Counted from the stretch's first letter, positions 25,316 to 34,256 are shown. The stretch is 49,475 nucleotides of DNA from an uncultured bacterium (GCA_946188155.1 CAMHUC010000023.1:1-49475); one strand, 5' to 3'. The notes: generated by a model from the sequence alone, not told the origin. Numbers and translations are program-made.

Positions 25316-25992
25316 TGATTGACTACGACGTTAAAGAACACTTGCATCAGGTACTCGATACGTTGCCACAGGGTGTGCGCCTTGTGGCAATTTCCAAATA
25401 CCACCCCAACGAATACATCGAAGCCGCCTATGCCGAAGGACAGCGCATCTTCGGCGAGAGCCACGAGCAGGAGCTGCGACTGAAGCACGCCTCGCTGCCC
25501 AAGGACATCGAGTGGCACTTCATTGGCCACCTGCAGACCAACAAGGTGAAGTATATCGCCCCCTACGTGTCGATGATCGAGGCTGTCGACTCGCTCAGAC
25601 TCCTGCGCGAGATCAATCGCCAGGCAGAGCGATGCGGGCGCGTGGTGAAGGTGCTGCTCGAACTCCACATCGCCGAGGAGGCCACCAAGTACGGCCTCAC
25701 GCTCGACGACTGTCGGCAGCTGCTTGCCGACGGCGAGTGGCGACAGATGGAGCACGTACGCATCTGCGGACTGATGATGATGGCGTCGAATGTCGGCGAC
25801 CAGGCGCAGATACGTCGCGAGATGCTCACAGCCCGTGACTTCTTCAGCGAGGTGAAGGCTGCCTACTTTGCCCACGACGATGCCTTCTGCGAACGCTCCT
25901 GGGGCATGAGCGACGACTATCTCATCGCCGTCGAAACCGGGTCAACGATGGTGCGCATCGGCACCTCCATCTTCGGACCGAGAGTCTACTGA
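25312..25992 (+). CDS. yggS: YggS-family PLP-binding protein
   Basis: 226 aa, matching the usual length of about 225-235. The PLP lysine lies in VAISKYHP near residue 29, and HFIGHLQTNKVKYI and the C-terminal GMSDDYLIAVETGSTMVRIG are the hallmark motifs of the family. YggS proteins bind PLP without a known catalytic reaction and keep cellular PLP and amino-acid pools in balance. The start overlaps the DUF4494 stop by 4 nt. The stop overlaps the convergent minus-strand ferredoxin gene by 7 nt. Confidence 0.9.
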   Translation: MMIDYDVKEHLHQVLDTLPQGVRLVAISKYHPNEYIEAAYAEGQRIFGESHEQELRLKHASLPKDIEWHFIGHLQTNKVKYIAPYVSMIEAVDSLRLLREINRQAERCGRVVKVLLELHIAEEATKYGLTLDDCRQLLADGEWRQMEHVRICGLMMMASNVGDQAQIRREMLTARDFFSEVKAAYFAHDDAFCERSWGMSDDYLIAVETGSTMVRIGTSIFGPRVY

Positions 25993-26750
25993 AAGTGATA
26001 CTGCCCTCGCCGCTTCGTGCGCTCACCCTTGCTGATGGCATGTACGGGGCAGTAGTGATAGCAGGCCAGACATGAGGTACACCGCCCGTTGTGAAGCCAC
26101 ACGGGCGGCGTACCTTCGATGTTATCCACCGGGCAAACTTTGGCGCACTTGCCACAGCGGATGCAAGCGTCGGCATCCACGGCAAACCCCTTGTCGTTCA
26201 CCATACGGCTGTTGAAATAGCCGCCTATCACGTAGGAGTAAAGGCGGGGAGTGGCTCCACGCTCCAGCTCCACCACGCCCTTGCGGCGCTGCCTGACGGT
26301 CTCGATGATGCCTGGCAGCCGTTCCCTGGCGGTGCCTATCTTCCGCTGCGCCTTCTCCTCGGAATCGGTCGTCATGAAGGGCAGGCAGATGTAGGTCTCA
26401 GGCATCAGCACCGAGAATAGCGTCTCGGCCTTCAGCCCCTTCGCCGCCAGCTCCTTGTTCAGGATTGTCATCGCCTCGCCCATGTTGTCGCCGCAGGTGG
26501 TCAGGGCCCAGCAGAAGTGGCCTGCGGCTTCCGGCAGCTGTAGATGCCTGATGAACTCCCTCACGATTCGTGGAGGCTGCCAGCCGTGGGTGGGATAGCA
26601 GAACCCTATCCGCTCACCTTCCTTCAGCGCGTATTCGTACTCCCCCCGCCTGATGGCGTCAGGGATGTATATCGTCTCTTCTCCGATGGCCGCCGCCGTC
26701 TGCTCTGCCATCCACCGTGTATTGCCTGTAGCTGAAAAATAGAAAATCAT
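25986..26750 (-). CDS. EFR1-type flavodoxin/ferredoxin protein
   Basis: 254 aa. The N-terminus is flavodoxin-like (FYFSATGNTRWMAEQ, binding FMN). The C-terminus carries two [4Fe-4S] ferredoxin motifs: CIRCGKCAKVCPVDNI and CTSCLACYHYCPVHAI. The combination is typical of the EFR1 family in anaerobes, an electron-transfer protein of unassigned partner. Its promoter is at 26789-26796. The gene is convergent with yggS and overlaps it by 7 nt. Confidence 0.85.
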   Translation of the reverse strand: MIFYFSATGNTRWMAEQTAAAIGEETIYIPDAIRRGEYEYALKEGERIGFCYPTHGWQPPRIVREFIRHLQLPEAAGHFCWALTTCGDNMGEAMTILNKELAAKGLKAETLFSVLMPETYICLPFMTTDSEEKAQRKIGTARERLPGIIETVRQRRKGVVELERGATPRLYSYVIGGYFNSRMVNDKGFAVDADACIRCGKCAKVCPVDNIEGTPPVWLHNGRCTSCLACYHYCPVHAISKGERTKRRGQYHFQ

Positions 26751-26788
26751 ATCCTTGTCACTTTGTTCGTCTTACCTCATTTCTGGCG

Positions 26789-26796
26789 CAAAGGTA
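26789..26796 (-). promoter_or_regulatory. -7 promoter box, TACCTTTG
   Basis: Minus-strand TACCTTTG, 38 nt before the ATG at 26750. Confidence 0.65.
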
Positions 26797-26862
26797 ATCA
26801 TTTTATATGGAAATGAAACGAAAAAAGCGAGAAAAATGGGGGCAATGCTGGAGAAGTTTTAG

Positions 26863-26870
26863 TAACTTTG
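26863..26870 (+). promoter_or_regulatory. -7 promoter box, TAACTTTG
   Basis: Plus-strand TAACTTTG, 24 nt before ATG 26895; drives the DUF2027 gene. Confidence 0.65.
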
Positions 26871-26894
26871 CAGCCGAAATATTTGTAATAGCGT

Positions 26895-27593
26895 ATGAAG
26901 ATAGGAGATAAAGTAAGATTTCTGAGTGAAGTTGGTGGGGGCCGCGTGTCGGGCTTCCAAGGTAAGAACATTGTGCTGGTGGAGGATGAGGACGGCTTCG
27001 ACGTGCCTATGCGCATCAGCGAGGTGGTGGTCATCGGCGAGGAGGACTACGATACGCGCCACGTGGTGGAGGCCAAGGCCAAGAGTGCCGCCTCTGCCAT
27101 GCAGCAGCAGGAGAAGGAAGAAGAGCCTGCCGACCGTCCTGTCACCTTCCGTGCCAAGCCTGAGGAGCGTCGGGGAGGCGATAAGCTGAGTGCCTATCTG
27201 GCTTTTGTACCGATGAACGTGAAGGAGCTGTCGGAAACGCGCTTTGAGTCGTATTTCGTCAACGATTCCAACTATTATATGCGCTACGTCTATATGACTG
27301 CCGAGGGTAACGCCTGGCAAGTGAGGGCTACAGGCGAAGTGGAGCCCAACACCAAGGAATTCATCGAGGAGTTCGGCCGCGAGGATCTCAACACCCTTGA
27401 GCGCTGCTGTCTGCAGGTCATCGCCTATAAGCGCGACAAGCATTTCCTGCTCAAGCCCACTGTCAATGCCCAGGTGCGCATTGACCCCGTGAAGTTCTAT
27501 AAGCTGCATACCTTTACCGACAACGACTTCTTCGAGCAGCCAGCCCTCATCTATACCGTCATCGAGAACGATGTGCAGAAGGTGGCGTTGTGA
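26895..27593 (+). CDS. DUF2027 protein lacking the usual Smr domain
   Basis: 232 aa. The N-terminus (KIGDKVRFLSEVGGGRVSGF, then KNIVLVEDEDGFDVPM) and the central FVPMNVKELSETRFESYFVN match DUF2027. In relatives known to me, DUF2027 is followed by a C-terminal Smr (MutS2-related nuclease) domain and the protein is about 340-350 aa. Here it ends at VIENDVQKVAL, without the DLHIDQL and IFIHGKG-type Smr motifs. The sequence after the stop is a terminator with no Smr remnant in any frame I could see, so the truncation is not a simple frameshift. Confidence 0.75.
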   Translation: MKIGDKVRFLSEVGGGRVSGFQGKNIVLVEDEDGFDVPMRISEVVVIGEEDYDTRHVVEAKAKSAASAMQQQEKEEEPADRPVTFRAKPEERRGGDKLSAYLAFVPMNVKELSETRFESYFVNDSNYYMRYVYMTAEGNAWQVRATGEVEPNTKEFIEEFGREDLNTLERCCLQVIAYKRDKHFLLKPTVNAQVRIDPVKFYKLHTFTDNDFFEQPALIYTVIENDVQKVAL

Positions 27594-27627
27594 AGCGGGG
27601 AATGAGGAGCGAGGAATGAGGAATGAG

Positions 27628-27662
27628 AAGAGGCTCCGAACGCATGGTTCGAAGCCTCTTTG
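27628..27662. terminator. Hairpin between convergent DUF2027 and rpsA genes
   Basis: AAGAGGCT-c-CGAAC (27628-27641) pairs with GTTCG-a-AGCCTCTT (27647-27660) around GCATG, followed by TT. A-rich and T-rich edges let it act in both directions, serving the plus-strand DUF2027 gene and the minus-strand rpsA. Confidence 0.7.
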
Positions 27663-27689
27663 CTATCTGTAAAGGAGTGGGGGAGGGGT

Positions 27690-29471
27690 TTACTCGCCCT
27701 TCTCCATCTGAGCCTTCAGCTGAGCCAGAACGTCGATGTCGCCCAGTGTGGTGCTGGCAGCGATGTTCTCAATCTTGGGCGTGTCGTCCTTCTTCTGGCG
27801 GGGAGCCTTCTTCGAGGCGGCCTTCTTCTCTTCACGGGCGGGATCCTCGAAGGTGCGGCTGTGAGAGAGGATGATGCGCTTGGAGTCCTTGTTGAACTCA
27901 ATCACCTTGAAGGGCAGCGTCTCACCGGCCTGGGCCTGCGAGCCGTCCTCCTTGACCAGGTGCTTCGGAGTGGCAAAGCCTTCCACATTCTCGTCGAGGG
28001 CAACAACGGCACCCTTGTCGAGCATTTCAGTAATCTTGCCCTCGTGGATAGAGCCAACGGTGAACTTCGACTCGAATACATCCCAGGGGTTGTCCTCCAG
28101 CTGCTTGTGGCCGAGAGAGAGGCGACGGTTCTCCTTGTCGATGTCGAGCACGATGACGTCGATGGGCTCGCCAACCTTTGTGAACTCCGAGGGGTGCTTC
28201 ACCTTCTTCGTCCAGCTCAGGTCGCTGATATGGATCAGGCCGTCAACGCCCTCCTCGAGTTCCACGAACACACCGAAGTTGGTGAAGTTGCGAACCTTGG
28301 CGGTGTGCTTCGAGCCAACGGGGTACTTCGTCTCGATATTCTCCCAGGGATCCTCACGCAGCTGCTTGATGCCGAGCGACATCTTGCGCTCGTCGCGGTC
28401 GAGGGTCAGGATGACGGCCTCCACCTCTTCGCCTACCTTGAGGAACTCCTGTGCCGAGCGCAGGTGCTGGCTCCACGACATCTCGCTGACGTGGATCAGG
28501 CCCTCTACGCCGGGCTGCACCTCTACGAATGCACCGTAGTCGGCCAGCACAACGACCTTGCCCTTGACGTGGTCGCCCACCTTCAGGCTCTGGTCGAGAG
28601 CATCCCAAGGATGCGGTGTGAGCTGCTTCAGGCCCAGGGCGATGCGCTTCTTCTCGTCGTCGAAGTCGAGGATGACCACATTGATCTTCTGGTCGAGCTC
28701 CACCACCTTGTGGGGATCGTCCACGCGGCCCCAGCTCAGATCGGTGATGTGGATCAGTCCGTCTACACCGCCCAGGTCTACGAATACGCCGTAGCTGGTG
28801 ATGTTCTTAACGGTTCCCTCCAGAATCTGACCCTTCTCGAGCTTGCCGATAATCTCCTTCTTCTGGGCCTCGAGCTCCTGCTCGATGAGGGCCTTGTGAG
28901 ATACGACGACATTGCGGAACTCCTGGTTGATCTTCACAATCTTGAATTCCATCGTCTTGCCCACGAACTGGTCGTAGTCGCGTATGGGGTGAACGTCAAT
29001 CTGCGAGCCGGGCAGGAAGGCCTCGATGCCGAACACGTCGACGATCATGCCGCCCTTGGTGCGGCACTTGATGTAACCCTGAACGATCTCCTCGTTGTCG
29101 AGGGCGGCATTGACGCGGTCCCACGATTTCGACAGGCGTGCCTTCTTGTGAGAGAGCAGCAGCTGACCCTTCTTGTCCTCGGCACTCTCCACGTAAACCT
29201 CCACGACGTCGCCGATCTTCAGGTCGGGATTGTAGCGGAATTCAGAGGCGGGGATGATGCCGTCGCTCTTGTAGCCGATGTTCACCACCACCTCCTTCTT
29301 GTCGACGGAGATGACTGTGCCGTCCACCACCTGATGGTCGGCCACCTTGTTGAGGGTCTCGTCGTAAGCCTTGTCAAGTTCTTCCTTGTTGACACCTGCT
29401 GACGTGCCGTTCTCAAACTCGTCCCAGTTGAAATCCTCGAGCGGCTTAACGTTCTTTGTTAATTCTGACAT
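27690..29471 (-). CDS. rpsA: 30S ribosomal protein S1
   Basis: 593 aa starting at MSELTKNVKPLEDFNWDEF. The ORF can extend to 29537 but the extension lacks family character. Six S1 RNA-binding domains are visible, including GTVISVDKKEVVVNIGYKSD, GTVKNITSYGVFVDLGGVDG, GKVVVLADYGAFVEVQPGVE and KVRNFTNFGVFVELEEGVDG, plus a Lys/Arg-rich tail. It brings mRNA to the small ribosomal subunit. The promoter at 29615-29622 gives a leader of about 140 nt that contains a long-range stem, a possible autoregulatory site as in other rpsA genes. Confidence 0.95.
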   Translation of the reverse strand: MSELTKNVKPLEDFNWDEFENGTSAGVNKEELDKAYDETLNKVADHQVVDGTVISVDKKEVVVNIGYKSDGIIPASEFRYNPDLKIGDVVEVYVESAEDKKGQLLLSHKKARLSKSWDRVNAALDNEEIVQGYIKCRTKGGMIVDVFGIEAFLPGSQIDVHPIRDYDQFVGKTMEFKIVKINQEFRNVVVSHKALIEQELEAQKKEIIGKLEKGQILEGTVKNITSYGVFVDLGGVDGLIHITDLSWGRVDDPHKVVELDQKINVVILDFDDEKKRIALGLKQLTPHPWDALDQSLKVGDHVKGKVVVLADYGAFVEVQPGVEGLIHVSEMSWSQHLRSAQEFLKVGEEVEAVILTLDRDERKMSLGIKQLREDPWENIETKYPVGSKHTAKVRNFTNFGVFVELEEGVDGLIHISDLSWTKKVKHPSEFTKVGEPIDVIVLDIDKENRRLSLGHKQLEDNPWDVFESKFTVGSIHEGKITEMLDKGAVVALDENVEGFATPKHLVKEDGSQAQAGETLPFKVIEFNKDSKRIILSHSRTFEDPAREEKKAASKKAPRQKKDDTPKIENIAASTTLGDIDVLAQLKAQMEKGE

Positions 29472-29610
29472 AAATAATAATTCTTGTGCCCCTCGTTTGT
29501 TTGTCGGGGCGGGCCTGGACAGGCGTTGCCAAGCCATCTTTAAAGAGTTAATAATAGATAGGCACCAGCGCCTGTCCCGGCACCTATTTCCCCTTTCGGG
29601 GACAAAAGTG
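29472..29610 (-). promoter_or_regulatory. Structured rpsA leader
   Basis: The roughly 140-nt untranslated region has a CCCC-GAAA-GGGG hairpin near the 5' end, an AUAGG/CCUAU stem, and a long-range 9-bp pairing between GGACAGGCG (29517-29525 as plus-strand text) and CGCCTGTCC (29569-29577). S1 commonly represses its own mRNA, and the structure would suit such control; this is inference. Confidence 0.45.
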
Positions 29611-29614
29611 GCTG

Positions 29615-29622
29615 CAAAGGTA
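29615..29622 (-). promoter_or_regulatory. -7 promoter box, TACCTTTG, of rpsA
   Basis: Minus-strand TACCTTTG, 143 nt before the ATG at 29471. Confidence 0.65.
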
Positions 29623-29631
29623 CTGATTTTT

Positions 29632-29802
29632 TTGTTTACGGTTTACTGTTTACGGTTTACAGGTGATTACTTTTATATATTATTAACAGTCTCAGCCTGT
29701 TACAACCAAAAAGAGCAGATGCACATAAGCACCTGCTCTCTATCATGTTCGCCTACAGTCTAATCATCTATAAACTATAAACTCTAAACTCTAAACTTAA
29801 AC
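29632..29802. repeat. Heptad-flanked palindromic element 1
   Basis: A left array of GTTTACG/GTTTACT heptads (29632-29662) leads to TGATTAC (29664-29670). After a unique core come GCCTACAG (29751-29758), TAATCA (29761-29766), and a right array of TATAAAC/TCTAAAC heptads (29768-29802). The core order is the same as in element 2 at 31341-31496. The right array overlaps the gdhA stop codon. The gdhA terminator lies inside the core. Confidence 0.6.
29708..29738 (-). terminator. gdhA terminator
   Basis: On the minus strand GAGCAG-gt-GC pairs with GC-at-CTGCTC and is followed by five T residues (plus-strand A run 29708-29712). It lies about 60 nt after the gdhA stop. Confidence 0.8.
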
Positions 29803-31134
29803 GATTCCCTGAGCCATCATGGCCTTGGCCACCTTCATGAAGCCGGCCACGTTGGCACCCTTCACGTAGTTGATGTAGCCATCCTTCTCAGTACCGTACT
29901 TCACGCAGTTCTCGTGGATGTCGTTCATGATGCGCTTCAGGTAGTTGTCCACCTCCTCGGCAGTCCACGACAGGCGCTCGGAGTTCTGGCTCATCTCAAG
30001 ACCCGACACTGACACGCCGCCGGCGTTCGATGCCTTGCCCGGCGAGTAGAGAATCTTGGCATCCTGGAAGATCTTGATGGCCTCAGGCAGCGAAGGCATG
30101 TTGGCACCCTCGGCCACGGCGATGATACCGTTGTTGACCAGTGCCTGAGCCTCCTCGCCGTTGATCTCGTTCTGGGTAGCGCAGGGCAGGGCGATGTCGG
30201 CCTTCTCGTACCAGGGGCGCTTGCCCTCGTGGTACTGGGCCGTGGGATACTCCTCGACATACTCCTTGATACGTCCGCGCTCCACGTTCTTCAGCTCCAT
30301 GATGTAGTCGAGCTTGGCGCGATCGATGCCATCGGGATCATAGATGTAACCGTCGGAGTCGCTCATGGTCATGGGGATGGCACCCAGCTGCAGGCATTTC
30401 TCGGCAGCATACTGGGCCACGTTGCCGGCACCGGAGATGAGCACCTTCTTGCCCTTGATGTCGATGTTGCGGGTGGCCAGCATCGAGCAGAGGAAGTAGA
30501 CCGTGCCGTAGCCAGTAGCCTCGGGACGGATGAGCGAGCCGCCGAAGGGGATGCCCTTACCTGTGAGCACGCCCTGGAACTGGTGGGTGAGCTTCTTGTA
30601 CTGTCCGAACAGGTAGCCTACCTCGCGGCCGCCTACGCCGATGTCGCCAGCGGGCACGTCCTCATCGGGGCCGATCACGCGATAGAGCTCGTTCATGAAG
30701 GCCTGGCAGAAGCGCATCACCTCAGCGTCGCTTTTGCCACGGGGCGAGAAGTCGGAGCCGCCCTTGGCACCGCCCATGGGCAGTGTGGTGAGCGAGTTCT
30801 TGAAGGTCTGCTCGAAGGCGAGGAACTTCAGGATACCCAGGTTCACCGACTTGTGATAGCGCAGGCCGCCTTTGTACGGGCCGATGGCGTTGTTGTGCTG
30901 GATACGGTAGCCCATGTTGGTCTGCACGTTACCCTTGTCGTCGACCCAAGTGATGCGGAACTCGCATACTCTGTCGGGGATGCACAGACGCTCGATAAGG
31001 TTGGCCTTCTCGAACTCGGGGTGCTTGTTGTACTCTTCTTCGATGGTGGGAAGAACCTGCGAAACTGCCTGGATGTACTCCGGCTCATTGGGGAAGCGCT
31101 GCTTGAGCTGCTCTACAACTTGTGCTGCATTCAT
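29797..31134 (-). CDS. gdhA: NADP-type glutamate dehydrogenase
   Basis: 445 aa, the length of hexameric family I glutamate dehydrogenases. The glutamate-binding segment LTTLPMGGAKGGSDF (with the catalytic-region lysine), GKGIPFGGSLIRPEATGYGT and the nucleotide-binding KVLISGAGNVAQYAAEKCLQ are present. It assimilates ammonia into 2-oxoglutarate, a main nitrogen route in Bacteroidales. Its promoter is at 31200-31207 and its terminator at 29708-29738. Confidence 0.95.
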   Translation of the reverse strand: MNAAQVVEQLKQRFPNEPEYIQAVSQVLPTIEEEYNKHPEFEKANLIERLCIPDRVCEFRITWVDDKGNVQTNMGYRIQHNNAIGPYKGGLRYHKSVNLGILKFLAFEQTFKNSLTTLPMGGAKGGSDFSPRGKSDAEVMRFCQAFMNELYRVIGPDEDVPAGDIGVGGREVGYLFGQYKKLTHQFQGVLTGKGIPFGGSLIRPEATGYGTVYFLCSMLATRNIDIKGKKVLISGAGNVAQYAAEKCLQLGAIPMTMSDSDGYIYDPDGIDRAKLDYIMELKNVERGRIKEYVEEYPTAQYHEGKRPWYEKADIALPCATQNEINGEEAQALVNNGIIAVAEGANMPSLPEAIKIFQDAKILYSPGKASNAGGVSVSGLEMSQNSERLSWTAEEVDNYLKRIMNDIHENCVKYGTEKDGYINYVKGANVAGFMKVAKAMMAQGIV

Positions 31135-31199
31135 AATCTTTACTTGTCTTTTTAGTTGTTTGTTATAATGACTATTCTTTTATTTCTCGTTTGCGGTTG

Positions 31200-31207
31200 C
31201 AAAATTA
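31200..31207 (-). promoter_or_regulatory. -7 promoter box, TAATTTTG, of gdhA
   Basis: Minus-strand TAATTTTG, 65 nt before the ATG at 31134. Confidence 0.6.
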
Positions 31208-31340
31208 TAGCAAAAACCGCAAACGGCCAAACATTTTGCAAGAAAAATCGCACAAACGCTTACGTTTTGTTACTTAATTGATATATATCAAGGCAAAAAG
31301 TCATAAATATGCGGCTTTCTTGTGTTCGGGCACATTTTTT

Positions 31341-31496
31341 AGTTTATAGTTTACGGTTTATAGTTTACGGTTTATAGTTTATAGTTTACGGTTTATAGTT
31401 TATAGATGATTACCATGCATGCTCTCCGCCTACAGATGTAATCAACTATAAACTATAAACCGTAAACTATAAACTATAAACCTTAAACTGTAAACC
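31341..31496. repeat. Heptad-flanked palindromic element 2
   Basis: A left array of TAGTTTA/CGGTTTA heptads (31341-31405) ends in TGATTAC (31407-31413). A short core with GCCTACAG is followed by GTAATCA (31438-31444) and a right array of TATAAAC/CGTAAAC heptads (31445-31496). The inner 40 or so bases of the arms are nearly perfect inverted copies, so a very long hairpin or cruciform can form. It ends five bases from the maeB stop, so it may terminate maeB transcription. Confidence 0.7.
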
Positions 31497-31501
31497 AGAA
31501 G

Positions 31502-33805
31502 CTACTTCCCCAGTGCTGAGAGCTTCTTCTTGATCTTGTCCACGTAGGCGTCGATGGTGGCCACGGCCACGATGTTCACCACGTCGCGCACCGAGGCGCC
31601 GAAGTCGATGAAGTGGATGGGCTTGTTCAGTCCCATCTGTATCGGGCCGATGATTTCAGCGTCGGCCCCCAGCATCTGCAGCATCTTGTACGAGGAGCGG
31701 GCGGATGTCAGGTTGGGGAACACCAGCGTGTTCACCTTCTTGCCCTTCAGTCGGGTGAAGGGGTACTGCTCGTCGCGCAGATCGTCGTCGAGTGAGAATC
31801 CCAGCTGCATCTCGCCGTCGATGGGCAGGTCGGGGTACATCTGCTGCATCCGCTCCACGGCGTACTTCACCTTGTGGGCGCCGTCGCTCTGCGAGCTTCC
31901 GAAGTTGGAGTGGCTGATCATCGAGATGACGGGCTTCTCGTTGAAGAAGCGCACGGCGGTGGCTGCCAGCTTGGCGATGTCGACCAGGGTTTCGGTGTCG
32001 GGGTTCTCGTTGACCATCGTGTCGGCGATGTAGTAGGTGCCCTTGGGCGAATTGATGATGTGCATGGCCCCGAAGTGCTGGTACTCCGGACGAATGCCGA
32101 TTACCTCCTTGACCACCTTGACTGTGTTGGAGTACTTCGTGTAGAGGCCGGTGATGAAGGCGTCAGCCTCGCCCGTCTCTACCATCATCATGCCGAAGTA
32201 GTTGCGCTCGAACATCTTGTCGTTGGCCTCCTGGAAGGTGTAGCCCTCGCGCTGGCGCTTCTCCGTGAGGATGCGGGCGTAGCGCTCGCGGCGCTCCTGC
32301 TCCGAGGGGTGGCGCAGGTTGACAATCTCGATGCCCTCGATGTTCAGGTCGAGCTTCTTGGCCAGCTTGGCTATCACCTCGTCGTTGCCTAAGAGCACGG
32401 GGTGACAGATGCCCTCGGCCTTGGCCTGAACGGCGGCCTTGAGCATCGTGGGGTGGATGGCCTCGGCGAACACTACGCGCTGCGGATGGGCGGCGGCGGT
32501 GGCGTAGAGCTTCTGGGTGAGCTTGGTCTCCTGGCCCAGCAGCACGCTTAGCGAGTCCTTGTACTCTTCCCAGTCGGTGATCTGCTTGCGGGCCACGCCG
32601 CTCTCGATGGCTGCGCGGGCCACGGCAGAGCTGACCTCGGTGATGAGCCGCGGGTCGACGGGCTTGGGGATGAAGTAGTTGCGCCCGAAGGTGAGGTTGT
32701 TCACCTTGTACACGTCGTTCACCACGTCGGGTACGGGCTGCTTGGCCAGGTCGGCGATGGCGTGAACGGCTGCGAGCTTCATCTGCTCGTTGATGGCCGT
32801 GGCATGCACGTCGAGGGCCCCTCGGAAGATGTAGGGGAATCCTATCACATTATTTATCTGGTTGGGATAGTCGGTGCGGCCGGTAGACATCAGCACGTCG
32901 GGGCGTGCCTCCATCGCGTCCTCGTAGCTGATTTCGGGCACGGGGTTGGCCAGTGCGAAGATGACGGGGTCCTTGGCCATCGTGCGAACCATCTCCTTCG
33001 AGAGCACGTTGCCTTTCGAGAGGCCCACGAACACGTCGGCCCCGCTGACGGCCTCGGCCAGCGTGTGGATATCCGTGCGGCTGGTGGCGAAGAATCGCTT
33101 CTGCTCGTTCAGGTCCTGGCGGTCGGCAGAGATGACGCCCTTGGAGTCGAGCATCACGATGTTCTCCTTCCTGGCGCCGATGGCCATGTAGAGCTTCGTG
33201 CAGGAGATGGCTGCCGCGCCGGCGCCGTTGACCACGATCTTCACCTCCCGGATGTCCTTGCCGATCACCTCCATGGCGTTCTTCAGGCCTGCGGCGGAGA
33301 TGATGGCCGTGCCGTGCTGGTCGTCGTGCATCACGGGGATGTCGAGCGTCTTCTTCAGGCGCTCCTCGATGTAGAAGCACTCAGGGGCCTTGATGTCCTC
33401 CAGGTTGATGCCGCCGAAGGTGGGGGCGATGCGCTCCACGGCCTCGCAGAACTTCTCCGGGTCCTTCTCGGCCACCTCGATGTCGAACACGTCGATGCCG
33501 CCGTAGATCTTGAAGAGCAGCCCCTTGCCCTCCATCACGGGCTTGCCGCTCATGGCGCCGATGTCGCCCAGTCCCAGTACCGCCGTGCCGTTGGAGATGA
33601 CGGCCACCAGGTTGCCCTTGTCTGTGTACTTGTAAGCGTTGTCGGGGTTCTCCTGAATCTCCAGGCAGGGGAAGGCCACGCCGGGAGAGTAGGCCAAACT
33701 TAAGTCTGTCTGTGTCCTGTAAGCCTTCGTGGGCTTCACTTCAATCTTGCCTGGGCGTCCGCTCTCGTGATACTCCAGAGCGGCTTCTTTCGAAATCTTT
33801 ACCAT
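31502..33805 (-). CDS. maeB: NADP-dependent malic enzyme with phosphotransacetylase-like domain
   Basis: 767 aa, the length of MaeB-type fusions. The N-terminal malic-enzyme half (to about 425) shows [31 protein letters not shown] and the dinucleotide fold [13 protein letters not shown]. The C-terminal half (about 435-760) is a phosphate-acetyltransferase-like domain ([20 protein letters not shown] and later [14 protein letters not shown]). It decarboxylates malate to pyruvate with NADP reduction; the C-terminal domain is usually regulatory rather than catalytic. Its promoter is at 33852-33859. Confidence 0.95.
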   Translation of the reverse strand: MVKISKEAALEYHESGRPGKIEVKPTKAYRTQTDLSLAYSPGVAFPCLEIQENPDNAYKYTDKGNLVAVISNGTAVLGLGDIGAMSGKPVMEGKGLLFKIYGGIDVFDIEVAEKDPEKFCEAVERIAPTFGGINLEDIKAPECFYIEERLKKTLDIPVMHDDQHGTAIISAAGLKNAMEVIGKDIREVKIVVNGAGAAAISCTKLYMAIGARKENIVMLDSKGVISADRQDLNEQKRFFATSRTDIHTLAEAVSGADVFVGLSKGNVLSKEMVRTMAKDPVIFALANPVPEISYEDAMEARPDVLMSTGRTDYPNQINNVIGFPYIFRGALDVHATAINEQMKLAAVHAIADLAKQPVPDVVNDVYKVNNLTFGRNYFIPKPVDPRLITEVSSAVARAAIESGVARKQITDWEEYKDSLSVLLGQETKLTQKLYATAAAHPQRVVFAEAIHPTMLKAAVQAKAEGICHPVLLGNDEVIAKLAKKLDLNIEGIEIVNLRHPSEQERRERYARILTEKRQREGYTFQEANDKMFERNYFGMMMVETGEADAFITGLYTKYSNTVKVVKEVIGIRPEYQHFGAMHIINSPKGTYYIADTMVNENPDTETLVDIAKLAATAVRFFNEKPVISMISHSNFGSSQSDGAHKVKYAVERMQQMYPDLPIDGEMQLGFSLDDDLRDEQYPFTRLKGKKVNTLVFPNLTSARSSYKMLQMLGADAEIIGPIQMGLNKPIHFIDFGASVRDVVNIVAVATIDAYVDKIKKKLSALGK

Positions 33806-33851
33806 CTTCTTTCTACCTTAAATATTATTATATAGTTCGTTAAATCGACTG

Positions 33852-33859
33852 CAAAGGTA
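33852..33859 (-). promoter_or_regulatory. -7 promoter box, TACCTTTG, of maeB
   Basis: Minus-strand TACCTTTG, 46 nt before the ATG at 33805. Confidence 0.65.
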
Positions 33860-33929
33860 CACAAAAAATCGCATAATCCCAAAATCCTTGGTAAAAAACA
33901 TGCCGTGCAACCGTTGTCCCATCATTTTT

Positions 33930-34177
33930 TCAACACAGAGAACACGGAGGGCAGAGAACCATATATATATATGAAGATGAATCAGAGTATTGCAGAGCGA
34001 CCTAAAGGTCCATTCCCGAGCAGGGCTCGCCTACCCGTAGCCTTTCACAGAGAGCTGCCGCCCGGCATGAAGGGCGTAGCCTCTCTGTGCAAGGCCATGG
34101 GCCTCTCCGATAGTCCTTGCGAACTGGTTAATATGGCCTCTGTGTCCTCTGCGAACTCTGTGTTGAGAAAACGGGAC
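33930..34177. repeat. Palindromic intergenic element of about 245 bp
   Basis: The ends are inverted copies: CAACACAGAG at about 33931-33940 against CTCTGTGTTG at about 34164-34173, with further GCAGAG-like matches just inside. Near the middle CACAGAGAG and CTCTCTGTG form another inverted pair around a GCCGCCC/GGGCG-type stem. No protein coding is evident; the open frames on both strands there have no family character. This looks like a MITE-like or structured repeat. Confidence 0.5.
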
Positions 34178-34222
34178 GGATGCTGAGCGCAAGCCAACCT
34201 TATAGGTTGATAATTTCGATAT

Positions 34223-34256
34223 ACGGATAATATACTTAATTTTTGAAAATATCCGT
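34223..34256. repeat. ACGGATA/TATCCGT inverted repeat
   Basis: ACGGATA (34223-34229) and TATCCGT (34250-34256) are inverted. A related CACGGATATACAGAA occurs at about 34381-34395. The 34178-34424 stretch has no gene and appears to be repeat-derived sequence downstream of the minus-strand gene ending at 34425. Confidence 0.4.

Noticed and set aside
27643..27655. GGTTCGAA resembling a tRNA T-loop.
   Set aside because: It is the right arm of a terminator hairpin; no acceptor or anticodon arm is present.
27660..29402. A 580-aa plus-strand open frame opposite rpsA.
   Set aside because: It is the antisense frame of the six S1 repeats and is rich in Leu/Val/Asp shadows; rpsA is certain on the other strand.
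31341..31496. Repeat arrays considered as CRISPR.
   Set aside because: Units are contiguous heptads without spacers and no cas genes are present.
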